Source of the DNA: Myxococcales bacterium
GTDB taxonomy: Bacteria; Myxococcota_A; Polyangia; Palsa-1104
Length of the DNA stretch: 10,165 nucleotides
Direction of reading: 5' to 3'
Assembly: GCA_023248835.1 (NCBI GenBank)
Contig: JAHFDU010000128.1
Coordinates: 1 to 10,165, forward strand
Of this stretch, positions 1 to 7,292 are shown in pieces; position 1 is the first letter of the stretch, and each line of letters starts with the position of its first letter. Both the position numbers and the translations under genes were made by a program. Under the pieces are notes generated by a model. It had not been told where the DNA came from. It worked only from the letters and a program-made list of their open reading frames with translations, and ran no database searches.

Positions 1-144
1 CTGTTGGCAGAGTTGGTGGTTAAGCTCTACCACGATGGTCACAAAGTGCGTCCCTACGTGGTGCAAAAGCTGGTCGGAAACTATCCGCGACCAATTTACT
101 TGGATCAGCAGTCGGAAACACACAGCGCTGGCCCGCTCAACTAG
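1..144 (+). CDS. 3' end of an unidentified protein gene (partial)
   Basis: A frame open from the first base of the window to the TAG at 142-144 encodes the last 47 residues of a protein, including the stretch KLYHDGHKVRPYVVQKLVG and a polar tail. Third codon positions are clearly G/C-rich, as in the real genes of this window, and the stop lies directly against the stop of convergent exoA with no spare base. That tight fit supports a real gene end. I do not recognise the family, no motif is visible and the start is outside the window. A chance open frame of this length remains possible. Confidence 0.5.
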   Translation: MLAELVVKLYHDGHKVRPYVVQKLVGNYPRPIYLDQQSETHSAGPLN

Positions 145-900
145 TCACTCGACGACCGCGACCACCGGGGCGTGATCGCTCGAGCCCACGTCCACCAGCA
201 CCGGACAAGTTTTGATGCGCGCTGCCAGTGATTGACTGGCCAAGATGTAATCGATGCGCCAGCCGATGTTGCGCTGACGCAAATTGCGCCACGGCGCCCA
301 CCAAGTGAACAGATCGGTTCGATCGGGATAGAGCATGCGCTGCACGTCGGTCAGGTTCTCCGACAGCAGTTGATCAAACAGAGCGCGCTCTTCGGGGCGC
401 TGGCCGATGACTTCCGGTTTGCGATCTTTTTCGTTCACGTCGCGCTCGGTGTGGGCGACGTTGAGATCACCGCACAAAATGAGCTTTTTGCCGGCTTGAC
501 TCAAAGCTTTGGCATGCGCCACCAGCGCCTCTAAAAACCGCATTTTGGCGGCGAAATCTTTGCCGCCGTTGGGGACATAGACCGAAGCCACCACAAACTC
601 CCCTAAATCGGCTTCGACGATGCGAGTTTCAAAATCGAAACTAGGATGTGAATAGGTCGGCGCGACCGCAAACGCATCTTGGCGCACATGCAGCGCGACG
701 CCGGAATAGCCGCCGGTGCCGTGCCAGTAGCAGTGATAACCGGCAAGCTTACTCAGCGGCTCAGGTACTTTTTCCGGCGACGCTTTGATCTCTTGCAGAC
801 AAATAATGTCAGGCCGATCGCGCTTCACCCATTCAGAAAACTGCTGCTCCCGAGCGCGAATTCCGTTGACGTTCCAGGTGGCGATCGAAAATTTCGACAT
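145..900 (-). CDS. xthA: Exodeoxyribonuclease III (AP endonuclease family)
   Basis: This enzyme removes nucleotides 3' to 5' from duplex DNA and cleaves at abasic sites in cytoplasmic base excision repair. The 251-residue protein is close to the usual 250-270 and carries the full endonuclease/exonuclease/phosphatase motif set. These are WNVNGIR (N10), LQEIK (E37), SVYVPNGG (Y108), CGDLNVAH (D145, N147), the FTWW..WR region near 198-205, WRIDYIL (D217) and SSDHAPV (D242, H243), which together form the metal and catalytic site. I chose the ATG at 900. A GTG at 906 would give two extra residues and a 4-bp overlap with map, so the start is uncertain by two codons. It is the last gene of the adk-map-exoA operon and has no promoter of its own that I can see. 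No terminator is evident, because the next stop belongs to the convergent partial gene. Confidence 0.96.
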   Translation of the reverse strand: MSKFSIATWNVNGIRAREQQFSEWVKRDRPDIICLQEIKASPEKVPEPLSKLAGYHCYWHGTGGYSGVALHVRQDAFAVAPTYSHPSFDFETRIVEADLGEFVVASVYVPNGGKDFAAKMRFLEALVAHAKALSQAGKKLILCGDLNVAHTERDVNEKDRKPEVIGQRPEERALFDQLLSENLTDVQRMLYPDRTDLFTWWAPWRNLRQRNIGWRIDYILASQSLAARIKTCPVLVDVGSSDHAPVVAVVE

Positions 901-902
901 GG

Positions 903-1655
903 TCACGCCCGGCTCAGCACAAACGGACCATTCTCGGTGATGGCGACGGAATGCTCAAAATGCGCTGACAATTTTCGATCTTTGGTTACCGCTGTCCAGC
1001 CGTCGGCGAGCACTTCGACTTCAAAGGTGCCGATGTTGATCATCGGCTCGAGAGCGAACACCATGCCCGGTTTGAGTCGCAGCCCTTTGCCGGGCGAGCC
1101 GTAATTTTGTACTGGCGGATCTTCGTGCATGGCACGACCGATGCCGTGACCGACAAAACTGCGCACCACCGAATAGCCGAGCGGCTCGACATGCGACTGC
1201 ACTGCCCAGCCGATGTCTTGCAAGCGATTGCCGACGACGCAAGCAGCGATCGCGTGTTCGAGCGCCTGCTTGGTCGCATCCATCAATTTTCGTGCCTCTT
1301 CGGAAATTTTTCCGACTGCAAACGTTCGCGCCGAATCGCCGCAAAAACCCTCCTTGAAGCAGCCAAAATCGACGCCAATAATATCGCCGTCTTTGAGCAC
1401 CAGGTCGCGCCGCGGAATACCGTGCACCACCACTTCATTGACCGACGTGCACAGCACCGCCGGATAGCCGTGGTAGTCGAGAAAAGCCGAAGTCGCGTCG
1501 TGCGCTTTCATGGCGCGGTCAGCGATTTCGTTCAAGTCCCAAGTCGACACGCCGGGTTTGCAAGCGGCTTCGCAGGCGTCGAGTACCGCCGAGACAATGA
1601 GGTTGACGCGCCGAAGCTTCTCGACGTCGTCCGCCGTCTTGAGAAATATTTTCAT
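903..1655 (-). CDS. map: Methionine aminopeptidase, type I
   Basis: MetAP removes the initiator methionine from nascent proteins in the cytoplasm. The 250-residue product has the compact type Ia length, without an N-terminal SH3-type zinc extension. All five metal ligands of the pita-bread fold are visible: D96 and D107 (VDFGCF and GDSARTF), H170 (VGHGIG), E203 (FALEPM) and E234 (HFEHSVAIT). Substrate-side H79 (VHGIP) and H177 are also present. The ATG at 1655 overlaps the adk stop by 4 bp (ATGA), which points to translational coupling, and no Shine-Dalgarno site precedes it. The stop at 903 abuts or overlaps the exoA start. adk followed by map is the classic order within the secY-rpmJ region, but here the next gene is exoA instead of infA. 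Confidence 0.97.
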   Translation of the reverse strand: MKIFLKTADDVEKLRRVNLIVSAVLDACEAACKPGVSTWDLNEIADRAMKAHDATSAFLDYHGYPAVLCTSVNEVVVHGIPRRDLVLKDGDIIGVDFGCFKEGFCGDSARTFAVGKISEEARKLMDATKQALEHAIAACVVGNRLQDIGWAVQSHVEPLGYSVVRSFVGHGIGRAMHEDPPVQNYGSPGKGLRLKPGMVFALEPMINIGTFEVEVLADGWTAVTKDRKLSAHFEHSVAITENGPFVLSRA

Positions 1656-2317
1656 GACAGCTGAAGTGCTTGGGTGATGCGCGAAAACACCGCCTCGACT
1701 TCGCCCACCCCGTCGACCGGGTGCAGCAATCGCTGCTGGTGGTAGTAATCAATCAGCGGCGCGGTCTTGTTGCGATATTCCACCAGCCGCTGCTTGACTG
1801 CGTCCGGTTTGTCGTCCGCTCGCTCGGTGAGCGCGCCCTGACAGCGATCGCAATGGCCGGGGGTTTTGGGTGGCGCAAATTTGAGGTGATACGACGCGCC
1901 ATCTTTGGGGCACGACAGGCGCCCCGACAATCGCTCGACCAGCAGCGCTTCGGGCACCTGCACATCGACCACTTGCAACGGAGCGCGTCCGAGTTTTTTC
2001 AAAAGCGTGTCGAGCGCGCGCGCCTGCTCGAGCGTGCGCGGAAATCCGTCGAGAATAAACCCCGGTCCAGCGTCCGGCTTCTGTAAACGCTCTTCCACTA
2101 GACCAATCACCAGCTCGTCAGGCACCAGTTCACCGCGCGTCATGTAGCCATCAGCCGACTTGCCGAGCGGCGTCTGATCGCGTCGCGCCTGGCGCAACAT
2201 GTCGCCGGTCGAAATCTGCGGAATGTTCAGTCGCGTCGCCATCTTTTGCGACTGCGTGCCTTTGCCGGCGCCAGCCGCGCCGAGCAGAATCAAATTGCGC
2301 TCTTTGTTCTCGTTCAT
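1652..2317 (-). CDS. adk: Adenylate kinase
   Basis: Adenylate kinase catalyses ATP + AMP = 2 ADP in the cytoplasm and balances the adenylate pool. The 221-residue protein is the long-LID form. The P-loop GAAGAGKGT is at residues 13-21, the AMP-binding segment STGDMLR follows, then GFILDGFPRT, and the LID spans roughly 130-165. The LID carries a C-x2-D...C-x2-C set (C136, D139, C156, C159), matching the zinc-binding LID type with one Asp replacing a Cys. I start it at the ATG at 2317. A TTG at 2326 would add three residues, but that codon lies only 2 nt from the predicted -10 box and so would sit before the transcription start. The gene heads the adk-map-exoA operon and overlaps map by 4 bp. 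No Shine-Dalgarno site is visible upstream. Confidence 0.97.
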   Translation of the reverse strand: MNENKERNLILLGAAGAGKGTQSQKMATRLNIPQISTGDMLRQARRDQTPLGKSADGYMTRGELVPDELVIGLVEERLQKPDAGPGFILDGFPRTLEQARALDTLLKKLGRAPLQVVDVQVPEALLVERLSGRLSCPKDGASYHLKFAPPKTPGHCDRCQGALTERADDKPDAVKQRLVEYRNKTAPLIDYYHQQRLLHPVDGVGEVEAVFSRITQALQLS

Positions 2318-2328
2318 AGAAGGCAAGC

Positions 2329-2357
2329 ATTATAGCAGGGAGACCTTCGCTACTCAA
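2329..2357 (-). promoter_or_regulatory. Sigma70-type promoter of the adk-map-exoA operon
   Basis: On the minus strand a TTGAGT -35 box (2352-2357) and a perfect TATAAT -10 box (2329-2334) are separated by 17 bp (2335-2351), the optimal spacing. The -10 box ends 11 nt before the adk ATG, so the expected leader is only about 4-6 nt, too short for a Shine-Dalgarno site. This also argues against the upstream TTG start. The call rests on consensus match and position only. Confidence 0.7.
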
Positions 2358-2692
2358 CGCACCCCTAGCCTGACCGCCCATCACTTCGGGCGAGCTAAGC
2401 AATCGAAACCGATCTCGTTTTTGCAGCAAGGGTTCGGGACTAGTTTCACGATCAGGTTTGGATCTCATTCTCGCTTCTTCCCATCCGGAAAAAAATCAAA
2501 ACCGGACGCCAGCGGTCAGAGGCGCCGGGGGCTTTCCTGTGTGCAGGTCGCCCTCTGGAACGGTGGCGCGAAGACTGGCGAGCTGTGCACAGGAAAAGGG
2601 CTTGGCCCGTCCCCGGCGCCGTCTGAAATACCAACGTTGGCGCCGCGCGGTTCGAAAGATTGCGAATTCCCGCTACAACAGTGCTTCGGTGA
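2336..2692. other. Gene-free, palindrome-rich interval between adk and the transposase remnant
   Basis: No frame here resembles a known protein, and the open frames overlap each other without a coding signature. It contains several inverted repeats: CGCCC/GGGCG at 2375-2379 and 2388-2392, TCCGG/CCGGA at 2484-2488 and 2502-2506 around an A-rich loop, the large element at 2516-2626, and the perfect palindrome CCAACGTTGG at 2631-2640. A dense set of hairpins just past the 3' end of a Y1 transposase fits the flank of an IS200/RAYT-type element. This is inference from position. Confidence 0.5.
2516..2626 (+). other. Large imperfect palindrome; candidate structured RNA or mobile-element end
   Basis: The outer arms GGCGCCGGGG (2521-2530) and CCCCGGCGCC (2611-2620) pair perfectly. 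They extend through TCAGA/TCTGA (2516-2520 with 2622-2626) across one bulged base. Inside, 2533-2546 pairs with 2583-2596 over 14 positions: 12 Watson-Crick pairs plus a U-G and a G-U that pair only in plus-sense RNA. After a single G/G mismatch, TCGCC (2548-2552) pairs with GGCGA (2577-2581). A small side hairpin GGGC-TTG-GCCC lies at 2598-2608, giving a three-way junction, and the apical loop is 24 nt. I recognise no known RNA family. No promoter for a plus-sense transcript was identified. Confidence 0.4.
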
Positions 2693-3136
2693 TCACTCGG
2701 TGGCTCGGCGTGATCGTCTCGTGCCGCGGCCCCAGCCTTCGAGCAGGAGCCAGGTTTCCGGCGGCACGACGGCATCCATGTCGGCCCAGGAAGAGTAGAC
2801 ATCGGGCAGCGCACTCGCTGTGTACGCGTGTTGTCTCGCATTGTTCATGACGTATCCCAGGGCGTTGCGAACTTCTGTCGGCGTGGTCAGTGCACGCGCG
2901 TGATAACGGTCTGAGATCACTCGGCCGCGGCGATTCATCAGTCGATTGAGCGACCGCGCAATGCGCACGTTGATGCCCGTCATCGCTTTGCGGAGCGCGA
3001 CTTTGTCGTCTGCCTCAACGATAAAATGCACGTGGTTGCCGAGAACGGAGAAGTGACAGAGCCGCATACCCAATCGCCGCCGCGCGGTCCGAAAACTATG
3101 GCGCAACACTTTGTAGGTGCGGCTACGGCGCAGCAA
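2693..3136 (-). mobile_element. Remnant of a Y1 (IS200/RAYT-like) tyrosine transposase
   Basis: The last roughly 145 residues of the chimeric frame match the REP-associated tyrosine transposase style often seen in deltaproteobacterial genomes. Visible parts are FSVLGNHVHFIVEADD with the HUH metal motif (H148 and H150 of the 260-residue chimera), GRVISDRYHARALTTP, and VRNALGYVMNNARQH, where Y208 is the probable catalytic tyrosine. Near the end, PETWLLLEGW also fits the family. Missing is the N-terminal region, which normally holds the basic leader and first beta strand, so the element is truncated. The HUH and Tyr residues survive but the fold is incomplete, and independent activity is unlikely. 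Its 3' flank is rich in hairpins. The short extreme tail after LLLEGW does not resemble the family and may be frame-shifted. Confidence 0.75.
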
Positions 3137-3475
3137 ATCTTCCAAGTCTTCGACGTTCTCCTCGAGACTCAGCCTTTTCAAAGCGTCGGGCTGTTCCGGT
3201 GAAACTTGCAACCGATCCGATTCGCCAGTGCCGCGCTGATCGTAGAGCACGACTCGGAATTGCGGGGCCAGTTTTTCGAAAGCGCGCAAACCAAGATGGT
3301 TTCCACCCGGTCCGCCGTGCAGCACTACAATCGTGGCAGCGCTCTGTAGTCCAACCTCGCGAACGAAAAGTTGGGTGTCGCGAATCGGCCATTTGCCCTC
3401 GCGCGGCGGTGAAATCGCGCTGCTGGTCGCGCAGCCTGAAAGCCAGTAAACGAGACAACCAAGCGCCATTTTCAT
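2693..3475 (-). CDS. Chimeric ORF: truncated lipoprotein alpha/beta hydrolase fused to transposase C-terminal part
   Basis: From the ATG at 3475 the frame gives 260 residues. Residues 1-15 are a short signal peptide ending in a lipobox (WLSGC, lipidated Cys15). Residues about 45-113 are the start of an alpha/beta hydrolase of the proline iminopeptidase (S33) type: VVLHGGPGG with the oxyanion motif at 53-57, and YDQRGTGES at 78-86. The hydrolase stops before its nucleophile elbow, so the Ser-Asp-His triad is absent and it cannot be active. At residues about 114-120 (DNA 3118-3136) the protein switches without a stop into a Y1 transposase tail, described separately. The frame could extend upstream to 3607, but that part overlaps kamA and looks non-coding. 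The gene faces away from kamA. I read it as a pseudogene fusion created by deletion or transposition. Whether it is expressed cannot be told. Confidence 0.75.
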   Translation of the reverse strand: MKMALGCLVYWLSGCATSSAISPPREGKWPIRDTQLFVREVGLQSAATIVVLHGGPGGNHLGLRAFEKLAPQFRVVLYDQRGTGESDRLQVSPEQPDALKRLSLEENVEDLEDLLRRSRTYKVLRHSFRTARRRLGMRLCHFSVLGNHVHFIVEADDKVALRKAMTGINVRIARSLNRLMNRRGRVISDRYHARALTTPTEVRNALGYVMNNARQHAYTASALPDVYSSWADMDAVVPPETWLLLEGWGRGTRRSRRATE

Positions 3476-3512
3476 GGCCGATGCAATAGCACAGCGCTCA
3501 ACGTCGCTGGTG

Positions 3513-3527
3513 TGATAAAATAGCGCG

Positions 3528-3530
<3 letters not shown>
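3513..3530 (+). promoter_or_regulatory. Extended -10 promoter with near-leaderless kamA start
   Basis: TGATAAAAT (3513-3521) reads as an extended -10 element, TGn plus TAAAAT (3516-3521), in an AT-rich patch of otherwise GC-rich DNA. Six bases later comes the kamA GTG at 3528, exactly where transcription would be expected to begin. No TTGACA-like -35 is seen, which is normal for extended -10 promoters. An in-frame TAA at 3516-3518 rules out a much earlier start codon, and no Shine-Dalgarno site precedes the GTG. Confidence 0.45.
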
Positions 3531-4906
<1,376 letters not shown>

Positions 4907-4910
<4 letters not shown>

Positions 4911-5227
4911 GTCGGCCGGAGCGCCACTTTTTCGTCTGTGAAAACGTGCGACCCGAAGGCGGAAAGCCCTCGTGCGGGCAGCGCCACAGCGGCGAAGTGT
5001 TGCGCGCGCTCAGCGAAGGATTGGCGCGGCATCGCGAAGTCTGGGACCAGGTCGCGGTGTCGTCGTCGGGCTGTCTCGGCCCCTGCTTTGATGGCCCGAC
5101 GGTGGTGGTCTATCCCGAGGGCGTCTGGTACGCGCCGGTGAGCGCTGCCGACGTTGACGAACTGGTGCGCGAACACCTGGTGCATGGCCGCCCGGTAGAG
5201 CGGCTGCGCTATCAGTGGCCCGAATAA
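4907..5227 (+). CDS. Thioredoxin-like [2Fe-2S] ferredoxin
   Basis: The 106-residue cytoplasmic protein begins RHFFVCENVRP and carries four cysteines in the C-x11-C...C-x3-C pattern (C11, C23, C56, C60; SSGCLGPCFDGP around the last pair). This is the signature of the thioredoxin-fold ferredoxins related to NuoE and Aquifex Fd, which bind one [2Fe-2S] cluster. A VVVYPEGVWY strand and a DVDELVREHL helix complete the fold. The ATG at 4907 overlaps the kamA stop (ATGA, 4907-4910), so the two are almost certainly co-transcribed and probably translationally coupled. The obvious inference is electron supply to the radical SAM enzyme, but this is unproven, and such [2Fe-2S] proteins are not the classic low-potential donors. 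Identification of the fold is firm; the partner is inferred. Confidence 0.9.
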
Positions 5228-5406
5228 ATGTCGGTGCCAGCTGTTCGACGGGCGACGATCGGTCTCGCTGGCTGCGTTGCCTTCCTCGTCGGCCTCGGTC
5301 ATGTACCGACGCGTACACTTCCTCGGCCTTCTCGTCGTCGCCTTGCCAGCGCGCCCGCTTGTCGCCCTTGCTTCCCTGGTGGATTCATCTGACGCGCGAA
5401 TACGCG
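5228..5406 (+). other. Gap before the PHP gene, with a doubtful 54-codon frame
   Basis: An ATG directly after the ferredoxin stop (5228) opens a frame of 54 residues to 5392, starting MSVPAVRRATIGLAGC with a hydrophobic stretch. Another frame from ATG 5301 (47 residues, ending 5444) also begins like a signal peptide. The PHP frame itself is open back to 5215. None has a Shine-Dalgarno site or a recognisable domain. I see no promoter or terminator. This could be decayed coding sequence or simple leader DNA. Confidence 0.3.
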
Positions 5407-6495
5407 GTGGCCCGAGTAGTCGTACTGCTTTTGTTGCTGGTTAACGTCGGCAGATCTGATGAGTTCATCCGCGCCAATTTTCATGCCCATGCCGCGTCCG
5501 ACCTGTTGCGCGACGACGGCGCCGAACCGTCGCTGGCACTGCACCAAGTGCATCTCGAGCGCGGTTTTGCTTTTTCAGTGCACACCGCGCATTCAAATGT
5601 GAATGACAACGACAAAGTGGCGCACAATTTTTCAGCGGCACGGGCGCGCGAGCAGAATCTCGGATTGGCGCTGACCACCGATCTGGGAGAGGAGCTCACC
5701 GTGTCCGACGGCAAGCACCACCAGAGCGGCAATCAGAATCATCTTTCGCTGCTCGGAATTTCGCACTATGTGCCGTCGCACACGCCGCTTGCGCGTGCTT
5801 GCACCGAGGCTCACCGCGACGGTGGCGTATGCATCGTCAACCATCCCGGGCCCGGACCGATGATGTGGGAAGAGGGCTTGTGGGAAGCGCCCGAAAATCG
5901 CAAACAGATCGACGCGCTGGAGGTTTACAACGGCCAGGCGATGCTGATCGACCTCGATTTTGAAGAGCGCTATCTACAAGCCACCGCCTACAGTGGCCTC
6001 GGTTTGCACATCGCCGCCGTCACTGGCACCGACACCCACGGACCGAAAACCCAGCAGCGCATCGGCCGTCGATCGAGACTGGTCGCGGCTGCGGCAAAAA
6101 TCTTGCACGCGCTGCGCAACCGCGACGACCCACGTCCAGAGCTGCAAGCACTGACGCTGGTGCTCACCAAGAGTCGCGCCGAGGCTGATGTACTCGACGC
6201 CGTGCGCGCCCGCAAAACCATCGCCGCCTTCGGTCCGTCGATGCCGTCGGTGGAATGTATTTTTCTCGGCGAAGTACGGCACGACAGTGCGGTCGACTTA
6301 CGCTTCTCGGCGTCGCGTCCGATCGAAGAAATTTCACTCTACCGCGAAGGCAAGCTTACAAAAACCTGGAGCAACCAAAGCGCGGTGTCATTCGCCGAAA
6401 ACATTTCCCAGCCCGCCGCCTACGTCTTCGCCTTGCGCGACCACGGCACGCGCATGTTAACCTCGGCCATCTGGTTTGAACCCCAGCCCAAGTGA
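5407..6495 (+). CDS. Exported PHP-domain metallohydrolase (CehA/McbA-like)
   Basis: PHP proteins are metal-dependent phosphoesterases or hydrolases. From GTG 5407 the protein has 362 residues. Residues 1-17 look like a Sec signal (ARVVVLLLLLVNVGRS), suggesting export to the periplasm or envelope. PHP motifs follow in order: NFHAHAASD (H26, H28), VHTAHSN (H59, H62), the conserved Glu of DLGEEL (E95), NQNHLSLLG (H112), VNHPGPGP (H146) and GTDTHGP (D209, H211). A C-terminal region of about 100 residues (RFSASRPIEEISLYREG onwards) looks like the beta-rich tail often seen in this family. The frame is open back to 5215, but the extra part overlaps the ferredoxin and lacks coding character. No Shine-Dalgarno site marks the start, so it is uncertain. 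A small gene follows 4 nt after the stop. The substrate is unknown. Confidence 0.85.
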   Translation: MARVVVLLLLLVNVGRSDEFIRANFHAHAASDLLRDDGAEPSLALHQVHLERGFAFSVHTAHSNVNDNDKVAHNFSAARAREQNLGLALTTDLGEELTVSDGKHHQSGNQNHLSLLGISHYVPSHTPLARACTEAHRDGGVCIVNHPGPGPMMWEEGLWEAPENRKQIDALEVYNGQAMLIDLDFEERYLQATAYSGLGLHIAAVTGTDTHGPKTQQRIGRRSRLVAAAAKILHALRNRDDPRPELQALTLVLTKSRAEADVLDAVRARKTIAAFGPSMPSVECIFLGEVRHDSAVDLRFSASRPIEEISLYREGKLTKTWSNQSAVSFAENISQPAAYVFALRDHGTRMLTSAIWFEPQPK

Positions 6496-6499
6496 GCCG

Positions 6500-6673
6500 A
6501 TGGTGAAAGAGAAATTTCCCAACGAAGGTGTCGAGCAGGCCAAAGCGCTGTTGCGGGTCGAAGAGACTTTTCCCGAAGCGGACAACTGTGCAGCGTGTGC
6601 CGACGCCCGCAAGCAGACCGGCGATGCAACCTATTTGTGCGCCGAACATCTGAAACGCATCTACGGCGTTTGA
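6500..6673 (+). CDS. Small hypothetical protein with a CxxC...CxxH putative zinc site
   Basis: From the ATG at 6500, preceded by a partial GTGAG Shine-Dalgarno, the gene encodes 57 residues. A charged helix-like first half (NEGVEQAKALLRVEETFPEA) is followed by C30-x2-C33-x13-C47-x2-H50, spacing that could bind one zinc ion, and the protein ends LKRIYGV. I recognise no named family. The ATG is 4 nt downstream of the PHP stop, so the two are probably co-transcribed, and translation may be coupled. A TTG at 6476 would extend the frame by eight residues into the PHP gene and is less likely. A metal-handling or regulatory role is conceivable but only a guess. Confidence 0.65.
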   Translation: MVKEKFPNEGVEQAKALLRVEETFPEADNCAACADARKQTGDATYLCAEHLKRIYGV

Positions 6674-6698
6674 GCAGCGTTCGTTCTCGGATAACATT

Positions 6699-6745
6699 CC
6701 GCTCATGCTGAGCGGAGCGCGCAAGCGCGGAGTCGAAGCGCGGTT
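6699..6745 (+). repeat. REP-like repeat, copy A (two hairpins)
   Basis: CCGCTCA-TGC-TGAGCGG (6699-6715) is a perfect 7-bp hairpin, followed by CGCGC-AA-GCGCG (6718-6729) and then GTCGAAGC. The start (CTCATGCTGAGC) and end (GTCGAAG) match the copies at 9457-9522, so this is a longer variant of the same dispersed family. It sits in the 103-bp gap between the small zinc protein gene and the YdjM gene. It could act as a weak terminator, but no U-tract follows. Confidence 0.6.
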
Positions 6746-6761
6746 TCGGGAATCACGGGCT

Positions 6762-6768
6762 GAGGTGA
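6762..6768 (+). promoter_or_regulatory. Strong Shine-Dalgarno site of the YdjM-family gene
   Basis: GAGGTGA lies 8 nt before the ATG at 6777. It is the only near-consensus Shine-Dalgarno in the window and fixes this start. The other genes have weak or no such sites. Confidence 0.7.
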
Positions 6769-6776
6769 AATACTAG

Positions 6777-7286
6777 ATGTTTGTTCTCGGACATAGCATC
6801 CTCGGGCCGACGCTGGTCGACAAGATCCGGCGTGGCCTGCCGATGCGCTGGCTGGTCGTCGGCGGCCTGCTGCCCGACCTTATCGACAAGCCGCTCTACT
6901 ACAGTTTGGTTGCCTTGACCGGAAAGCGCGGCATCGAACTCGGCCTCATCAGTGGATCGCGCACCATTGGCCATACCGGCCTGTTCCTGCTTCTGTTTGT
7001 GTTGCTGGCGATGGCGCGCCGTTCACTCTCTCTGACCGCGATCGCTTGGGGCATCGCCAGCCATCTTTTTCTCGACAATCTCGGCGACGCTTTCGGTCGC
7101 CACGACGGCACACCGACGGCAATCAATGCTCTGCTCTTTCCGCTGCTCGGATTTCATTTTCCCTATTCGCCGTTTCACAACGTCGGCGAACATTTAGCCT
7201 CGTTGCGCAACTGGTACGTTCTTCTCGGCGAAACCCTCGGCGCGATTTTGTTGGCGATGGCCATACGTCGGCGGCTGAGAAAATAG
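6777..7286 (+). CDS. YdjM/DUF457-family membrane-bound metal-dependent hydrolase-like protein
   Basis: The 169-residue inner-membrane protein has the family's hallmark order: an early His (LGHSILGP, H6), GGLLPDLIDK (D34, D37), GHTGLFLLL (H66) and GIASHLFLDNLGD (H96, D100, D104). These polar residues alternate with hydrophobic segments at about 25-47, 65-80, 87-100 and 150-164 and presumably bind a metal at the membrane. The family is annotated as metal-dependent hydrolase (YdjM is LexA-regulated in E. coli), but the substrate is unknown. The start is fixed by a strong Shine-Dalgarno site. The DUF115 gene begins 6 nt after the stop, so the two are likely co-transcribed. No SOS box was noticed upstream, though I could only scan by eye. 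Confidence 0.8.
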   Translation: MFVLGHSILGPTLVDKIRRGLPMRWLVVGGLLPDLIDKPLYYSLVALTGKRGIELGLISGSRTIGHTGLFLLLFVLLAMARRSLSLTAIAWGIASHLFLDNLGDAFGRHDGTPTAINALLFPLLGFHFPYSPFHNVGEHLASLRNWYVLLGETLGAILLAMAIRRRLRK

Positions 7287-7292
7287 TTCAGC

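Noticed and set aside
679..1664. Long plus-strand frames opposite exoA and map
   Set aside because: They are antisense shadows of strongly identified genes with full catalytic motif sets.
2318..2326. Upstream TTG start for adk adding three residues
   Set aside because: It lies 2 nt past the predicted -10 box and so would precede the transcription start; the ATG at 2317 fits the family start.
2649..2672. GGTTCGAA resembling a tRNA or tmRNA T-arm
   Set aside because: No acceptor stem, D-arm or anticodon arm can be built around it; it is better explained as part of a TTCG/CGAA hairpin.
2458..2850. A 130-codon plus-strand frame, and a 129-codon minus-strand frame at 2452-2841, across the adk-transposase gap
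   Set aside because: Both overlap the palindromic element and the transposase end, are rich in Arg/Ser/Pro as expected for shadow frames, and show no domain or start signal.
5215..5406. N-terminal extension of the PHP protein back to ATG 5215
   Set aside because: It overlaps the ferredoxin end, is low-complexity Arg/Ser/Cys sequence without a domain, and would bury the clear signal peptide starting at GTG 5407.
6771..6779. TACTAGATG resembling a synthetic cloning scar before the YdjM start
   Set aside because: A nine-base match next to a natural Shine-Dalgarno, in otherwise ordinary genomic DNA, is easily chance; no vector sequence is present.
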